Source: Cercospora beticola
Lineage: Eukaryota; Ascomycota; Dothideomycetes; Mycosphaerellales; Mycosphaerellaceae
Reading direction: 5' to 3'
NCBI RefSeq assembly: GCF_033473495.1
Contig: NC_088937.1
Location: forward strand, 868,001 to 932,000
Length of the DNA stretch: 64,000 bases
The translations under genes and the position numbers were made by a program. Each line of letters opens with the position of its first letter. The stretch's first letter is position 1. This document shows positions 62,452 to 64,000 of this stretch, piece by piece. Under the pieces are notes generated by a model. It had not been told where the DNA came from and ran no database searches. It was given only the letters and a program-made list of their open reading frames with translations.

Positions 62452-64000
62452 ATGGCGCCTTCGACCACCAAGAAGCCTGATCTGCTTGATACAGCCACCG
62501 TTCTGCGGGCCATCCATAACGATCCAGTTGAGAATCGAGATGATCGCAACTCTCAGATGGACCTGCTCCGAGGACTGGTAAAGGAGAAGCAACCGCATCT
62601 GCAAGGAGATGAGCTTGAAGAGGCCACAGATCGGCTTCGGAAGAGGCTCATGACTAACTACAAAGGAAACGCCAAATGCACTGTGCCGCCAGCGAGATGG
62701 GGCAAACCGAGGTACTGGACACCGCCGCCCTTCAGTCAGCTATTTTGCGGTGGCTTCAACGTATTTCCGGAAACGTACCTGGCAAGACTAGGAATTGATT
62801 GGAAACCTGCAGATGACGAAGTCAAATCCGATGAGGAACATAAAGAAGACAATGGAGAAGAAATCGGGACTGCCATGGCGGAAGATCAATCCCAGCCCAA
62901 TGCCTCCAGCTCCAAACACGTCGATGAACCATCATCTACTCAAGGCTCAACTATCCATGTTGGCTCGTCCCAGAAGCGCAAGGTAGACGAAGTTCAGTCG
63001 GACGCGGTAGCTCAACTGAGCGACGCACCACGCACGAAGCGTTTGCAGCTACAGGTGACACCTACATCTGGTGACACTGCAGTCTTGCGCACACAGTCGG
63101 ATCCTCCGTTGCTGAGAAACTCCAACAGTACGCAAAACAGAAGACAGCCTGTCAAGAGCCAAGAACCAGCAGCGATAAGACCAGATACACAAGCAGCCGG
63201 ATGTAATGCGACATCCCGCACAGTCAAAATCACAATTGGTCAGCGGCATGGTCCGGCAGGTCGCTCAGAAAAGGAGAGCAGGTCCATAGAGCAGGATGCA
63301 GTCCAGCGAACAACCCTGCAGCAGCCTATTGCCATTCCCGTCGAGAATGTCATTGTACCGCATAAAGACTGGGTAAAAGATCAAATGACGATTATCGAGG
63401 ATAGCATATGGGAAGCCGCACTCGCGTATTCTCAGGCAAAAGGCAAGGACGCTAAGGCAGTGCCGAAGTTTGTTCGCACGCCGGAACCAGAGCTCGAATT
63501 GTTGTACGAGCACGTCTTCGGAACCAATTGGCAGGTCCGAATCGGCGACATAGAAGATCTTGGCCCACACCTCAAGCAGATCTATGTGACCATGGCACTG
63601 TTTGGCGCCGCCATCCATACGGCAGTATTGGCGTCAGATTCGTCGTGGGACTGTCGCGCGCAACTGGATGCTGATCTTGGTGCATACCGGCGATATTTCG
63701 AAGCTACTCTGAAGAACCGACTCGCGAATCCCGAGCGCTTCTTGAATGATGTTGCGTGTGTGCAGGCCTCTGATCGAGATTACCAGACGATTGTAGTTGC
63801 CAAACAGGCTCGCATACTCGCCGGCTCTGCTGCGATGACTATTCAACCTCATTTTCGGCAACTGACCCTCCGCACCGCCATCACTGAGGAATTCGAATTC
63901 CAGCATTGGATCCTGCATCTCGAAGAAGCATTCAGTGCCGCGATCACGCTCAAGCAGATCATCACGTCTTCGCATTTAGGTCCATTCGAGATCAGATGGC
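62452..64000 (+). CDS. Hypothetical protein, C-terminus cut by window edge
   Basis: From the ATG at 62452 the frame runs uninterrupted to the window end (516 codons and one base), so the gene is 3'-partial. The product starts MAPSTTKKPDLLDTATVLRA, has a helical N-terminal domain up to about residue 115 (ending CGGFNVFPETYLARLGIDW), then an acidic, Ser/Gln-rich linker (about 120-285), and a second folded-looking region from about 290 (KDWVKDQMTIIEDSIWEAAL). I recognise no family. It may be nuclear given the linker composition, but this is inference. Confidence 0.7.
   Translation, partial: MAPSTTKKPDLLDTATVLRAIHNDPVENRDDRNSQMDLLRGLVKEKQPHLQGDELEEATDRLRKRLMTNYKGNAKCTVPPARWGKPRYWTPPPFSQLFCGGFNVFPETYLARLGIDWKPADDEVKSDEEHKEDNGEEIGTAMAEDQSQPNASSSKHVDEPSSTQGSTIHVGSSQKRKVDEVQSDAVAQLSDAPRTKRLQLQVTPTSGDTAVLRTQSDPPLLRNSNSTQNRRQPVKSQEPAAIRPDTQAAGCNATSRTVKITIGQRHGPAGRSEKESRSIEQDAVQRTTLQQPIAIPVENVIVPHKDWVKDQMTIIEDSIWEAALAYSQAKGKDAKAVPKFVRTPEPELELLYEHVFGTNWQVRIGDIEDLGPHLKQIYVTMALFGAAIHTAVLASDSSWDCRAQLDADLGAYRRYFEATLKNRLANPERFLNDVACVQASDRDYQTIVVAKQARILAGSAAMTIQPHFRQLTLRTAITEEFEFQHWILHLEEAFSAAITLKQIITSSHLGPFEIRW

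Noticed and set aside
1..64000. Search for transposons, RIP-mutated blocks, CRISPR arrays and secondary-metabolite core genes.
   Set aside because: No terminal repeats, AT-rich degenerate blocks, repeat arrays, or PKS/NRPS/terpene-type sequences were seen.

Overview
This window is nuclear DNA of a filamentous ascomycete. All coding evidence points to Pezizomycotina: 28 genes in 64 kb, short GT-AG introns (mostly 48-60 bp, several with a recognisable CT-A-C branch site), and fungal families such as a DUF2421/2422 transporter, an M35 deuterolysin, Csf1, Scs7 and Fzo1. A dothideomycete is plausible but I cannot prove it from sequence alone. I see no transposon, no RIP-like AT-rich block, no tRNA or rRNA gene and no CRISPR array. 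It reads as an ordinary core chromosome region, not an accessory island.

Layout. 1-5.2 kb: a secreted Cys-rich protein that runs off the left edge, triosephosphate isomerase and the U1 snRNP 70K protein, all on the minus strand. 6.0-14.9 kb: a large DUF2422/DUF2421 membrane transporter, an SMP-30-type lactonase, an unrecognised protein and sphingolipid/fatty-acid 2-hydroxylase Scs7. 15.5-22 kb: an RBM39/Rsd1-like splicing factor, a bestrophin-like channel, ribosomal protein L32 and ribosome assembly factor Mrt4. 22.3-29.8 kb: mitofusin Fzo1 divergent from ESCRT-III Vps2, then a Ptc1-like PP2C with a polyQ tail. 30.1-35 kb: an NAD-dependent epimerase, a probable mitochondrial protein and a deuterolysin protease. 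35.4-47.6 kb: the giant lipid-transfer protein Csf1 (3296 aa, no intron) divergent from an RBM26/27-like (Rmn1-like) RNA-binding protein. 47.9-55.3 kb: a coiled-coil protein, translation elongation factor eEF2 and a LAT-type amino acid permease. 55.4-64 kb: a small hypothetical protein, a protein with a C-terminal Cys cluster, an NTF2-like protein, an acyl-CoA dehydrogenase, an Hsp70/actin-like ATPase, and a gene cut by the right edge.

The genes do not form a pathway cluster. RNA processing (U1-70K, Rsd1, Rmn1-like), translation (L32, Mrt4, eEF2) and membrane dynamics (Fzo1, Vps2, Csf1, Scs7) recur, as expected of a housekeeping region. The most notable features are in gene architecture: a 12-bp internal exon carrying the HExxH core of the deuterolysin, a 6-bp first exon in VPS2, an 8-bp first exon plus a leader intron in eEF2, a combined Zn2Cys6-like and Nab2-type CCCH cysteine block, and abrupt within-gene switches of strand base skew.

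All exon boundaries were assigned by eye from splice motifs and reading-frame continuity. I ran no search or alignment.
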